A stretch of DNA of 64,000 bases. It comes from Sphingobacterium sp. ML3W (GTDB lineage Bacteria > Bacteroidota > Bacteroidia > Sphingobacteriales > Sphingobacteriaceae). Each line of letters begins with the position of its first letter. Position 1 is the first letter of the stretch. Positions 45,219 through 54,456 of this stretch are shown here, in pieces. The stretch is from positions 1,550,001 to 1,614,000 of the forward strand of contig NZ_CP107036.1 of assembly GCF_029542085.1 (NCBI RefSeq), in the 5' to 3' direction. Under the pieces are notes generated by a model. It searched no databases. It worked only from the letters and a program-made list of their open reading frames with translations, and was not told the origin of the DNA. The position numbers were made by a program, and so were the translations under genes.

Positions 45219-47480
45219 ATGATCAACAAACTTTTATTATTATTCCTCATACTTTTCACTGCCGGTTCAGCAAGAGCCCAGACCCCTGTTATCTTTGATG
45301 CTATCGGCTTTGGTGATTATCGTACTCCTTTTGTAAAAGTGGAAAAAGAAGGTAAAATTTACTTCTGTCATTCAGTTACTGGATTGTTGGTTGATGATGT
45401 CAAAGATCATTCAGGTGATTTGCTTTCTGTAGTGAAAGACAGTGCATACGCAGTGATCCACAAAAATGGAAAATTACTAAGCAACTTTGAGTACGATGAG
45501 GTGACTTTACACAGCCATTATGACGGGCAATGGTATCCGGGCATCCATTACAATTACCAGTTTGCACAAACAAAAAAAAAGGGAATGCATGGGCTTATCG
45601 ATCTAGAGGGAAAAGTAATTTCCAAACCACGCTTCCAGGCGCTGGAGATCATCAATAAAGATATCATTGGTTTTAAAGAAAACAATAAATGGGGATGGCT
45701 GCGCGCAGCGGATGGTGAAATTATCCAGCCGCCTATCTATGATGAAGTGGACAAGAACTATCTGTTTGAGGATATGCTTCAAATTCATCTTAATGGAAAA
45801 CAAGGAATAGCAAATATAAGCGGTAAAGTAGTTGTTCCTCCAACGTATGAAGACTTGAGCAACATCTTACTTAAAACCAAAAAGTATACAGCATTTTTTC
45901 AAAATAAGGCCTATGGTCTGATTGATTCGCAGGGGACTGTAGTGCTTCCTGCAGTTTACAAATCATTAATTCCGGTGAGAGGTAGTGACTTTCTTAAGAT
46001 TGATGAACATGGGTTGCAAGGGCTGATTGATGCTGCCGGAAAAGAAGTCACCCCTCCATTGTATGATAGAATAAATGATTTTGTAAGGGGTCATGCTGTT
46101 GTAGAAAAGGCGGGAAGAATGGGGCTAATTGATGAAAGCGGCAAATTGCTATTGTATCCCCAGTATGACGAGATCCAGTTCAAAAACTCAGCGGGACAGA
46201 CAGTTTTTTATGGTGACCGTGTATCACTCATCCCTGCTGTTGCAAATGCTTCAAAAGAATACCTTGAAAGGATAGCCGCCGAAGCCAAACTGGATGCGAT
46301 GCCTTATTATCTGCGTGTAAAAGACAAGGGTAAAGTAGGAATTTTCGATTGGGAAAACGCAAAACCTATTTTTCCTACAAATTTTACGGAAATTACCATC
46401 GTAAATCAGCATGGCGAAACTTATTTTTATGCTGTAAATGGGAATCTCTATGGAATTTACGATAACCTGGGTAAAGAAATATTACCGCCAAAATATCGCC
46501 TACAGTCTGATATCTATATCAATCGAAGCTACACCTATGGCGATCTTAACGACAGTCCTTTTATCTTGCCTGTTTATGATGATAAACGACTGGGGATCTA
46601 CAACAGTTTAAAGAAACAGTTTATTGTTCCAGTAGGCGATGTAGAAATCACGTGGTTAAATGCACGAATTTTTGAAATTAGGAGGAAAGTGGAGGGAAAG
46701 AGCTATACCAAAGAATCGGCAGTATACAATAGTGATGGACAAGTGCTGATACCCTATACTCAAGATATTTATCTCCTAAAGATGCTCAGCGATAAGCTCC
46801 TGCTGGCAGAACAAGGATCCCAATATGTCATTTTTAATATGAAAGGTGAAAAAGTGTTTGAACGTCCAGAATGGAACAGAAATGGCTACTACAGCAGTTT
46901 TAATGTACCGGAAAATAGAAAAGAGGATGCCAAACCTTTTCAAAGCGAACTTTTCAAGATCAATATTAAGGGAGAAAATCTATTTATTGATGAGAATGGA
47001 AAGCAGGTTCGCTTTAATGACTTTGCCTATGTTGGTGAATTTTATGACAACCTAGCGTGGGTAGTGAGTAATAAAGGAGATGAAATGCTTTATGGATTGA
47101 TTGATACGAAAGGAAATGTGGTTGTTAATCCTCGATTTGACCGTCTGGAAGTGATTAATGACCATCCGGATCTCATGCTGATAAAAGAGAAAGGAAAATA
47201 TGGTGTGCTGAATCGTCAAGGCAAAATTATACTTGAGCCTATGTATGATATGATCGATAACTTTTCACCTGAGCTAATGGAGATCACGTTAAAAGACAAA
47301 TCTGGCCTTGCAGATAATGATGGAAAGATAATTTTAGAGCCTAGGTATGATAATTTAAGAAGAAATTATGAAGGTGAAAACCGTACATGGCCAATTCTGG
47401 CTAAAAAAGGCAATGTGTTTTCATTTATTAATAAAGGAACAGACAGACCGATGGTAGTGGGAAAATCGAAAATTGACTAA
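45219..47480 (+). CDS. Exported WG-repeat protein
   Basis: 753 aa with a signal peptide ending in SARAQ. The mature protein is built of about a dozen WG/KWG-type repeats of 30-50 residues, with recurring K-x-G-L-I-D-x-x-G-K-x-V-x-x-P-x-Y-D (for example GMHGLIDLEGKVISKPRFQ, KWGWLRAADGEIIQPPIYDE, KYGVLNRQGKIILEPMYDMI). Such solenoid-like proteins are thought to act in binding at the cell envelope; no enzymatic motif is seen. It has no operon partner. Confidence 0.9.
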   Translation: MINKLLLLFLILFTAGSARAQTPVIFDAIGFGDYRTPFVKVEKEGKIYFCHSVTGLLVDDVKDHSGDLLSVVKDSAYAVIHKNGKLLSNFEYDEVTLHSHYDGQWYPGIHYNYQFAQTKKKGMHGLIDLEGKVISKPRFQALEIINKDIIGFKENNKWGWLRAADGEIIQPPIYDEVDKNYLFEDMLQIHLNGKQGIANISGKVVVPPTYEDLSNILLKTKKYTAFFQNKAYGLIDSQGTVVLPAVYKSLIPVRGSDFLKIDEHGLQGLIDAAGKEVTPPLYDRINDFVRGHAVVEKAGRMGLIDESGKLLLYPQYDEIQFKNSAGQTVFYGDRVSLIPAVANASKEYLERIAAEAKLDAMPYYLRVKDKGKVGIFDWENAKPIFPTNFTEITIVNQHGETYFYAVNGNLYGIYDNLGKEILPPKYRLQSDIYINRSYTYGDLNDSPFILPVYDDKRLGIYNSLKKQFIVPVGDVEITWLNARIFEIRRKVEGKSYTKESAVYNSDGQVLIPYTQDIYLLKMLSDKLLLAEQGSQYVIFNMKGEKVFERPEWNRNGYYSSFNVPENRKEDAKPFQSELFKINIKGENLFIDENGKQVRFNDFAYVGEFYDNLAWVVSNKGDEMLYGLIDTKGNVVVNPRFDRLEVINDHPDLMLIKEKGKYGVLNRQGKIILEPMYDMIDNFSPELMEITLKDKSGLADNDGKIILEPRYDNLRRNYEGENRTWPILAKKGNVFSFINKGTDRPMVVGKSKID

Positions 47481-47720
47481 GAAAATCCAAAAGTTACAAT
47501 AAAAATCAGGCTGTAAATGCCAGTAAAGACAAAGTGCAGTTCCTTTGTCGCATATTTTTTGTTTGATTAGCCATTCAAAAGGTTCATTCCCGCTATCATA
47601 ATTGTAATTTTGAACAAATTGATGCCATTCTTCAGAAGTTAGTTTTTTGTATGATTTTTCACCCTCAATAGCATCATTTACATTGTTTTTATTTTTCTTC
47701 GTAAATAATATAATTTCCAT
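47421..47720 (-). CDS. DUF4274-like protein, probably truncated
   Basis: A 99-aa frame. Residues 25-70 (LTSEEWHQFVQNYNYDSGNE, then PFEWLIKQKICDKGTALCLYW) match the start of DUF4274, found in immunity-type small proteins: Y-N-x-D-x-G-x-x, then C-D-x-G-T-A-L. Intact members continue with more repeats; here the tail overlaps the end of the WG-repeat gene and looks random, so the gene was cut off. Confidence 0.6.
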   Translation of the reverse strand: MEIILFTKKNKNNVNDAIEGEKSYKKLTSEEWHQFVQNYNYDSGNEPFEWLIKQKICDKGTALCLYWHLQPDFYCNFWIFLVNFRFSHYHRSVCSFINK

Positions 47721-47805
47721 TCGCTAGTGGATTTCCAAGTGTTTGTTGATAATCCTCAAATTTACGAATATTCCTAAAATTAGGATAGCAAGTGTCTAAT
47801 ATGGC

Positions 47806-48045
47806 CTAGGCTAAAATGCTCTTTAAATCTTCACCCGTGTTCAGAAATCTTACTCCCGTTAGGTATTCTCCAATAATATGATCGAGACTTTCGTCAATAA
47901 GCTCATGTACCTCATCTATTTTATCACCACGCAACAGAAAATCAAATAGTTTATGGGTAACAGCAAACTCAAACACACCTTCTTCATTGTCCTCAACAAC
48001 CCATTCGTCAATGAAATCAAATAAATATAATACTTATCACATTGA
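47806..48045 (-). pseudogene. Unidentified acidic protein fragment
   Basis: A 75-codon open frame with no start codon at its 5' end: DFIDEWVVEDNEEGVFEFAV, then KIDEVHELIDESLDHIIGEY, ending DLKSILA. Acidic and helical. Similar lengths and composition occur in immunity proteins, but I cannot assign a family. Confidence 0.4.
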
Positions 48046-48205
48046 TACTGTAGTTATGTTTTCCAAAACAAATGAAGAATTTGTGTAAGTACACATTTTT
48101 CCGACAGTTACGATTGAACTTTTCTAATTTACTTTACTAATCGATTAACGGTTTACAGCTTGCCGAAGACGGAGCTTTCGGGCAAGATCTACCAAACGAC
48201 GATAA

Positions 48206-48370
48206 ATGTTTATTCAGGAAGGAGATTTCTTCTTGGCTTATTGGGATCAAATAACAGTTTGGCATAATAATAAGGAGCTATTCTCAAAAGATTTTGAGAT
48301 CTCTCACTTTGCCTTTGATTTAGTTCCTGAGGAATTGCACTGGCATCTGAAAGAGGTCAGAAAACACTAA
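48206..48370 (+). pseudogene. Fragment of the same hypothetical protein as at 32.2 kb (3' part)
   Basis: 54 codons, MFIQEGDFFLAYWDQITVWH, then SHFAFDLVPEELHWHLKEVR. The first 56 bases after the ATG repeat 32351-32406. Together the two loci would give one protein with a continuous C-terminus. The ATG here is internal in the ancestral frame. Confidence 0.55.
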
Positions 48371-48374
48371 AGAA

Positions 48375-48449
48375 ATGGAAAACTTAAACGAAAAAGTTTG
48401 GTATGCATGTTATGACTCCAACCTACTGCAAGATAGATTTCATTTATAG
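48375..48449 (+). pseudogene. AIG2/gamma-glutamylcyclotransferase-like start fragment
   Basis: 24 codons, MENLNEKVWYACYDSNLLQD, resembling the W-Y-x-x-Y-G-S-N-L start of this family with Gly changed to Asp, then a stop. It directly follows the previous fragment in the same direction. Confidence 0.4.
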
Positions 48450-48468
48450 ACATGCCGGCCCTGATGTA

Positions 48469-49380
48469 CTAGAGCTTTTCGACCTCTTCGACAGAAAGTC
48501 CTGTGCCCCTAGCAATATCAGCTATAGGCAGCCCCATTTCCTTAAATGCTCTAGCAGTCTCAAGAGCTTTTTTACGCTCTCCTTCCGCTAGACCTTTAGC
48601 GTGACCTAAAGCTTCTCCGGATTTCTTGGCCGAATTGAATACGCTCTCAGCATCACGCTTATGTTTTAAACTTGCCTCGTATGACATTAGTTCCTCCTCC
48701 GTTAATTTACCTATCTCTCCTATCTCAAAGATAAGACCAAATATTCTTTTATCCAAAAATGTTGGCAATCTATCCATGGTACTCAAGTGTTTAAGTAAGT
48801 ACAACCACTGATCCATAACTGTCTTTAGTTGCTCTGGCTGTTTATTGAACAATGGAAGCGAAATCATCTTGTACCCCAATTTATCATAAAATATTTCTTT
48901 GGTCAATTTGTCACAAAGCGCGACATCATAAAAATAAGGACGCTCTGTGACACGGGATACACCAGAACTTCCATTTCCATCCATGTTAAACTCCAGAATA
49001 CCGATAAAGTAAACTTCCGGCAGGTAATAATCACTGCCCTTCTTTCCTCGCGCTAATTGCTTATTGATGAGACGCGAGGTATAATACACGGCGCGATCTT
49101 TAAAAAACTCCTGGAAGAGCTGCTGCATCTCGATGATGAAAACCTCGCCATCGCTGCTCATACAATGTAAATCAAATACAACGCGACGCATTTCTTCATA
49201 ATCGCCATCATGCTCTACAGGCTTGTATCTCAGATCTGAAATTATCTTCTCTCCCTGAAACAAGCTATTGAGAAATTCAATTAGTAAGACTTTGTTCTCC
49301 TCTCTACCGAAGTAAAATTTCCAACCGAAATCGGTACGCGGATCTACATACTTACCAAGGTGTTTTTTTGATCTTGCCAT
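48469..49380 (-). CDS. Rpn/PD-(D/E)XK family recombination-promoting nuclease-like protein
   Basis: About 303 aa from the ATG at 49380 (MARSKKHLGKYVDP). N-terminal PF12784-like nuclease: DFGWKFYFGREENKVLLIEF, VVFDLHCMSSDGEVFIIEMQ (D...E-x-Q) and RAVYYTSRLINKQ. Then KTVMDQWLYLLKHLSTMDRL, a helical Arg/Lys/Ala-rich linker and an HTH-like end (GLPIADIARGTGLSVEEVEK). RpnA-type relatives nick DNA and promote RecA-independent recombination. It is a distant paralogue of the frameshifted gene at 42.4-43.4 kb. Confidence 0.88.
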   Translation of the reverse strand: MARSKKHLGKYVDPRTDFGWKFYFGREENKVLLIEFLNSLFQGEKIISDLRYKPVEHDGDYEEMRRVVFDLHCMSSDGEVFIIEMQQLFQEFFKDRAVYYTSRLINKQLARGKKGSDYYLPEVYFIGILEFNMDGNGSSGVSRVTERPYFYDVALCDKLTKEIFYDKLGYKMISLPLFNKQPEQLKTVMDQWLYLLKHLSTMDRLPTFLDKRIFGLIFEIGEIGKLTEEELMSYEASLKHKRDAESVFNSAKKSGEALGHAKGLAEGERKKALETARAFKEMGLPIADIARGTGLSVEEVEKL

Positions 49381-49528
49381 AATTTTTATCAACTGGTTAT
49401 CAGTCAAATATACAACAATAAATCAAAAAACTAAAATAATTAGCAGAATAAATATTAGGGGAAATCAATAATTGGGTTTCATGTGTCTAACTAATAACTA
49501 GAAAGATTACAATCAATTTCGGACATGC

Positions 49529-49665
49529 TTATTCATAATATTCGATTTTTCTTTTTATTAAAAGTCCACCTTCAAATTCGTCCTTAAGATTTCTTTTAAT
49601 CATTTGTTTTTGTTCAATCCAATTTCCGTAATTATCGTATGAGCCTGTTTTATTTTTTTTGATTA
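49529..49665 (-). pseudogene. Hypothetical protein tail
   Basis: Open to a stop: KNKTGSYDNYGNWIEQKQMI, then KDEFEGGLLIKRKIEYYE. The Y-D-x-Y-G-N-W-x-E pattern is typical of RHS-like or YD-type repeat proteins. No start; only the end of a gene. Confidence 0.45.
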
Positions 49666-49726
49666 CATTATTCCGAATTACAGTTTTAAATCTACGTGGT
49701 CATGATAGCTCTTTAACACGAATAGA

Positions 49727-50383
49727 TCAATACGTGATAGCTCCAAATGCACCTTTATAAATAAGGATAAGTGTAACAGTGTCAAATAACGCATGGGAAA
49801 TTATAGGAATCCAAAGGTTGCCAAACTTCTTAGATAAAATAGCCCAATACATCCCTCCCATAAATGCCGCTATAACTGCGAAGATGTCTTGCTGCACATG
49901 GTAAATACCAAAAAGTAAACTTGTTAAAAGCATACTGATTAAAGGATTGAAACCTTTAAAAATCCTCTTCTCAAACACGCTTTGTATATAGCCACGAAAT
50001 ACGATCTCTTCATAAAATCCGCCAATAACGATAGCTGCGAATACCGTCATTATCAGCATAGTCATATTGCTTTTGATAAAATTATATTCCGTATAATCTG
50101 AAACTTCAAAAAAGTATTTAATACTTGGAATATATACGAATTGCATAAAAGCAACCCAGGTTAATCCTGTAAAAACTCCTAAGATAATTGCTCTTGAAGT
50201 AAATTTTCCCTTTATAAGCCCAATATCCCTAAAGGTCTTTCCTTCTTTTCTTAGCATCAGGAAAATTGCTCCAAAACAAACAAGAGCATAAGAATAAAAA
50301 GGTAATGGTACAAAGTGCGGAAATATAACAAGAAATACAACAAATCCTAGTTTTCCAATTGCTGAAACTATCTTTTTCTCCAT
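49727..50383 (-). CDS. CPBP-family intramembrane metalloprotease
   Basis: A 218-aa, multi-helix membrane protein with the CPBP (Abi/CAAX protease-like) motifs: EEIVFRGYI (E-E-x-x-x-R), FGIYHVQQ (F-x-x-x-H) and a late His in ISHALFDTV. In bacteria such proteins act in prenyl-protein-like cleavage, bacteriocin self-immunity or other roles. It neighbours immunity-type genes, which favours an immunity-associated function; not proven. Confidence 0.88.
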   Translation of the reverse strand: MEKKIVSAIGKLGFVVFLVIFPHFVPLPFYSYALVCFGAIFLMLRKEGKTFRDIGLIKGKFTSRAIILGVFTGLTWVAFMQFVYIPSIKYFFEVSDYTEYNFIKSNMTMLIMTVFAAIVIGGFYEEIVFRGYIQSVFEKRIFKGFNPLISMLLTSLLFGIYHVQQDIFAVIAAFMGGMYWAILSKKFGNLWIPIISHALFDTVTLILIYKGAFGAITY

Positions 50384-51022
50384 AAGCTGGTAAAATGAAA
50401 TGTTTTATTTAATGTGCAGATTTTTGAACAGTTACCAATTTTGATAAAATAAAGTTATACAATTTATGGGCTATTTGTATTTTTGCTGGCTTTTGAAATT
50501 GTCTTTTGCATGACTAAGTTCTTTATATTCACTTTTTCCAAAGAGATAATATGATTTCCTTATTGATTGAAATCATATTTTAACAAACTTGTTGGACAGA
50601 AATGAAGACCTATCAATTTCATTTTAATAACAGTAGCCCCTCCCCCTGCTTTTCTCTTTTGTTTTTTTCCCACATTGCTTTGTATTACATTAACGATCAT
50701 CATTCTTCCTATGGTTACTGATCATCTCATTCCCGTTTATGTTAATATCGCTGAACAGTTTTTTAAGGTTATATGTTCCCGTCAGTATGTAATCTCACGG
50801 TAGCTAGGGTGAGATTACACAAATCAAATATTTTTTAACGAATTTTAAACCAAACCCAGCGAATTGTAAACTGCTTGTTTTGCAATGCCCAATATTTTTA
50901 CATTTGAAAAATTGGAATAAAGTTCGCCAACACATCTTAAAATGGTATATATACGAAAGTTTATTTCGCATATAAATTAAGTTAGCAAGTAATGCTACAG
51001 AACTGAAATACAGACTACACGA
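50384..51022. other. 640-bp gap with one perfect hairpin
   Basis: No gene supported. At 50788-50819 there is a perfect 11-bp inverted repeat (tgtaatctcac / gtgagattaca) around a 10-nt loop; without a T-run it is more like an operator or RNA hairpin than a terminator. The next gene starts 204 bp further. Confidence 0.5.
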
Positions 51023-51577
51023 ATGGACGAAATAATTCAAAAATTAGACAACTATTTATCGACATTAAGACCTGAATTTTATCGACAGCTTAATGAGCCT
51101 TTGGACAATTCTCAATTAAACAAATTAGAAGAATATTATAAGATTAAAATACCAAAGGATTTACGAATACTATACAAATGGAAGAACGGACAACAACCGA
51201 ACTGTTATGAACCTTTTGTAAACAATTCTTGTTTTATTCCTTTGCATCAAGCACTTTATGACGCTTCCGAACTTACACCAATGATTGGGTTTGATTTCGA
51301 AATCGAAAATTGGTGGAACGAAAACTGGATACCAATTTTTCAAAATGGAGGTGGCGACAGTATTTGCTTCGACTTGAAAGGAATTTTCACTGAACAAAAA
51401 GGACAATTAATAGAATTTTGGCACGCCGACAACGACCGAAATGTAATTGCACCGACACTTGAGATGTTTTTTGGAAAAATAATCGACTTTTATGAAACCA
51501 AACAAATGGAAGAATTTGACGAATATTTTAAAGTTGAAAAAATTGACAATTATCCCCAAAAATTTATATTGAAATAA
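51023..51577 (+). CDS. SMI1/KNR4 (SUKH) family immunity-type protein
   Basis: A 184-aa SUKH-fold protein: the start LNKLEEYYKIKIPKDLRILY (E-x-x-x-x-x-x-I-P-x-x-L), then KWKNGQ, and central WWNENWIPIFQNGGGDSICF (W-I-P-I-x-x-x-G-G-G-D), all typical of the family. SUKH proteins often neutralise toxins of polymorphic toxin systems. No toxin gene lies nearby, so it may be an orphan immunity gene. Confidence 0.9.
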   Translation: MDEIIQKLDNYLSTLRPEFYRQLNEPLDNSQLNKLEEYYKIKIPKDLRILYKWKNGQQPNCYEPFVNNSCFIPLHQALYDASELTPMIGFDFEIENWWNENWIPIFQNGGGDSICFDLKGIFTEQKGQLIEFWHADNDRNVIAPTLEMFFGKIIDFYETKQMEEFDEYFKVEKIDNYPQKFILK

Positions 51578-51708
51578 CCAGAAAAAGATCTCACCAATAA
51601 TACAAAGCAATGTTACTTAAGATTTTATAAACTCTGTAATCAATTGTATTTCAATACCAAAATTTACATACTATATTAGTAAGCGTCCTATATTCAATAA
51701 ATAAAAAA

Positions 51709-52521
51709 ATGAAATTACTTTCCTTGCTCCTATCTTTACTCGTGTTTTCATCTGGTTGCAGTCAGACCAAACAGGAAATCACTATAGAAAAATATCTAAA
51801 GAACGGTGCTTACAGATATCATTATACCTTACAGGGATGGGAAGATAATATTAACAAAGGAATTCAAAAGGATTCGACAATTGCTATATTATGGCAAAGT
51901 AAGGCTCTTCCTTATTGGAAAATGAAGAAATATGATCTGGCATTACAATGCTATAATAAAGCCGTTATCTATGACCGTGAAAGCTATCTTGGAAGAAGAG
52001 GTTATTTAAAATGTATCTTTCAAAAAGACTATAAAAGCGCTATTGTGGATATGGAAACGGCCGAAAAAGAGTTTGGGTACGGTTATCAAAACGATCATTC
52101 TTATCAGTTTTACATTTCACTGTGTCGCTTGCAACAGAACGATTTTGCTAAAGCGGAGCAAATTTTGGAAAGAGACTTCGAAAAAACTATAAAAGAGCGC
52201 GGAGAGAATTGGATCCACTTTTTGGAATTATTTTATATGGGAATCATCCAATATGAATTAAGGGATTATGACAAGGCTATTTTATATTTTGACAAATCTA
52301 TGGCTGACTATTCCAATTTTTCTGACGCCAAATATTACAAGGGACTATGTCTATTACAAAAAAAAGATATCGTCAATGCAGAAACGATAATGAGAGAAGC
52401 CAAAACAAATTTTGAACAGGGATTTACGATAACGGAAGATGATTCATTTTATGAACCATATCCATATCAGGTAAATTGGCATATGGCAAAATGGACCATA
52501 CCAAATTACGTAGAGGATTAA
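51709..52521 (+). CDS. TPR-repeat lipoprotein
   Basis: 270 aa: lipoprotein signal (LLVFSSGCSQTK, lipid Cys near 17) and four or five TPR-like helix pairs (AILWQSKALPYWKMKKYDLA; MGIIQYELRDYDKAILYFDK; YYKGLCLLQKKDIVNAETIM). A protein-binding scaffold at the envelope, partner unknown. Located among immunity-type genes. Confidence 0.85.
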   Translation: MKLLSLLLSLLVFSSGCSQTKQEITIEKYLKNGAYRYHYTLQGWEDNINKGIQKDSTIAILWQSKALPYWKMKKYDLALQCYNKAVIYDRESYLGRRGYLKCIFQKDYKSAIVDMETAEKEFGYGYQNDHSYQFYISLCRLQQNDFAKAEQILERDFEKTIKERGENWIHFLELFYMGIIQYELRDYDKAILYFDKSMADYSNFSDAKYYKGLCLLQKKDIVNAETIMREAKTNFEQGFTITEDDSFYEPYPYQVNWHMAKWTIPNYVED

Positions 52522-52758
52522 CTGTGTGACTTATAAAGATCCTTTCAATACATTGAAATAGATGAGTATTATATTCTGAAATTTCGTGGATATCTATAAT
52601 CGTAATAATCATTTGTGACAATGCCAAGTGAACTCCTCTTATTTTTTACGATCTATATCCTATAAATTGACAACTGTATCCACACGACATCACTTCTCAT
52701 CATTGAATTGTTCGTAATTCTTCTGCGCATATTTCGTTCGAAGTTGTGACGCCTATTT

Positions 52759-52875
52759 CCAATTTTCAGATCTCTCCGAAATTACATATATTGGATTTGA
52801 AATAAAGGCTATTCATATTTAATCAATATCTTATGGGAAACATATTTGACGATGAAAAGTTATACCCCTACCAAG
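52759..52875 (+). repeat. 117-bp leader/5'-gene repeat, original copy
   Basis: Covers 74 bp of leader plus the first 43 bp of the DUF2711-like gene. A second copy with about 85-90% identity is at 61450-61566, and a shorter, more diverged leader-only version at 60196-60257. Confidence 0.8.
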
Positions 52876-53621
52876 GGGCAATAAAAGAGCATTTCAAAGA
52901 CCATTATGACGCCGTTTTCATCGCATTGCTCCCCTTCTTTCAACTTGACAGAGAGGAAACTGATAAAACTAATCTAAAAAAGTCTAAGCTACTATCTCAT
53001 GAAGAAGCGTTGAAGAAAATTGATTTTTTAAAAAACCTTCCCGAGGCGAATAGGGATATCTATAGTTACGACAATGAACGATATCCTGCCGATGAAGAAA
53101 TTTTTAGGGGAGCTAAAGCAATACCTTGGAAAAATATCGTGAATGGCTCAACCCTGACGTGCTATGCGGAACTTAATACAGCTCTAAGGACTTCAATAGG
53201 TGCGCTAAACCGAAATTTTACTAGACCGGAGCTCATGGAGCAGCTTAACAATTATACAGACAGCGAAAGTATCTACCACCCGACTGAAGGGTCGTTTGGT
53301 ATGCTTTCAAAGATAACTATCCATAAAGCTTTCAAACTCATGGGAAAGAATCAGATCATGATAACGGACGAGTTTTATGAAAATACCACAACTGTGGATC
53401 TTGATCAATTAACCGAATATGAATTCTGCGATGAGATTGGCGGTAAAGATTATTACCTATACTCGGCTGATAAAGAAGCTCTGTTTACCATTGAGTGGGA
53501 TAGCTTCTTCTTTTTAATTGCAACTGATCAAAATAAAATAGACCAGCTTATCGCAAGCAATTTGTTTGAAGGTTTTCTCTGTAATGACGATACAGATCAT
53601 TATTGGGAATACACCACTTAG
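52833..53621 (+). CDS. DUF2711-like hypothetical protein
   Basis: 262 aa, soluble. Segments ADEEIFRGAKAIPWKNIVNG, LRTSIGALNRNFTRPELMEQ and the conserved-looking ITDEFYENTTTV...EIGGKDYYLY...LFTIEWDSFFFLI...FEGFLC resemble the DUF2711 family, whose function is unknown; this assignment is from memory and not certain. It lies within the immunity-type row, and its first codons exist again at 61.5 kb as part of a duplicated piece. Confidence 0.65.
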   Translation: MGNIFDDEKLYPYQGAIKEHFKDHYDAVFIALLPFFQLDREETDKTNLKKSKLLSHEEALKKIDFLKNLPEANRDIYSYDNERYPADEEIFRGAKAIPWKNIVNGSTLTCYAELNTALRTSIGALNRNFTRPELMEQLNNYTDSESIYHPTEGSFGMLSKITIHKAFKLMGKNQIMITDEFYENTTTVDLDQLTEYEFCDEIGGKDYYLYSADKEALFTIEWDSFFFLIATDQNKIDQLIASNLFEGFLCNDDTDHYWEYTT

Positions 53622-53795
53622 ATATAAAATAAAGTTATAATCCGAAAAAAGGTCTATGCCTGCCCTATCGTTTGATATTCATTCTTGAGTATATAGCTCA
53701 AAACCTTTACAATATCAACTAATGTCCTGAATTTGTTATCAGCCAGTTCAAGCTGTCGATCAGCAAACCTGATGCAAGATCTATTTCCATAATAA

Positions 53796-54446
53796 TTATT
53801 CTTCTCGCCATTCAATCCCGGGATACATTCCTCCTGCTAATAAGTAAAATTGCAGTATTTCTAAACCATCTTTATTATCAACAAGCAATGCCGTAGGGTA
53901 CTCATCCCTTTGTCCAGTTGTCAACATAAAGTCTTTCATTTCAATAGTTGTCCCTTTTGGATTATGCGTAGTGCAACCTGCATCGCCATTGAATCGGAGA
54001 TATATTGCAAATGAATGAGTTGAATTTCTCAATAATATAATTGTAGTTTCATCATGTCCGCTAAGGGTATATTCAACAAATGTGGTTTCATTAAACTGTG
54101 CAACCACAGTTTTCAATTCTGCCAACTTAGTAACGATAAACTCCTTTCCATTGGCAACCAAGCTTAGCGCTGTAGGATTTGAGTGAACTTCAATTCCATT
54201 GAAGACACTTGAAACATTTTCCATTTGTAATACAAAATTTTGGACAGCAATTTTTTCGTCCTCATTGTCAGTGATGCCACTTATTGAAATCGCATGGTCT
54301 GCTGTAGCAGAAACACTCAGATTACAAATATGAAATGAGCCCGAAATCTTATCGCTGATTTCTCGTGCTTGAAGAAAAGCCTGTCTGGATTTTATAATTT
54401 TTTCCTTAAGTTCATCAGGTAAATGGTCGAATTCTGTTGTATCCAT
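53796..54446 (-). CDS. BON-like plus Imm1-like protein
   Basis: About 216 aa from the ATG at 54446; an upstream ATG at 54470 overlaps the preceding gene. Residues about 35-90 look like a BON domain (HAISISGITDNEDEKIAVQN, then VSSVFNGIEV). The C-terminal half (SFAIYLRFNGDAGCTTHNPK...ALLVDNKDGLEILQFYLLAG...PGIEW) resembles Imm1 immunity proteins, which end with a conserved Trp after an L-E-x-L-x-x-F/Y-L helix. The combination is unusual. It is paired with the upstream SUKH gene on the same strand, almost without gap. Confidence 0.6.
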   Translation of the reverse strand: MDTTEFDHLPDELKEKIIKSRQAFLQAREISDKISGSFHICNLSVSATADHAISISGITDNEDEKIAVQNFVLQMENVSSVFNGIEVHSNPTALSLVANGKEFIVTKLAELKTVVAQFNETTFVEYTLSGHDETTIILLRNSTHSFAIYLRFNGDAGCTTHNPKGTTIEMKDFMLTTGQRDEYPTALLVDNKDGLEILQFYLLAGGMYPGIEWREE

Positions 54447-54456
54447 AGTGTCAATA

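Noticed and set aside
42433..49407. Anti-phage defence island
   Set aside because: PD-(D/E)XK proteins here are of the Rpn recombination type; no restriction, CRISPR, CBASS, retron or Abi partner genes were found.
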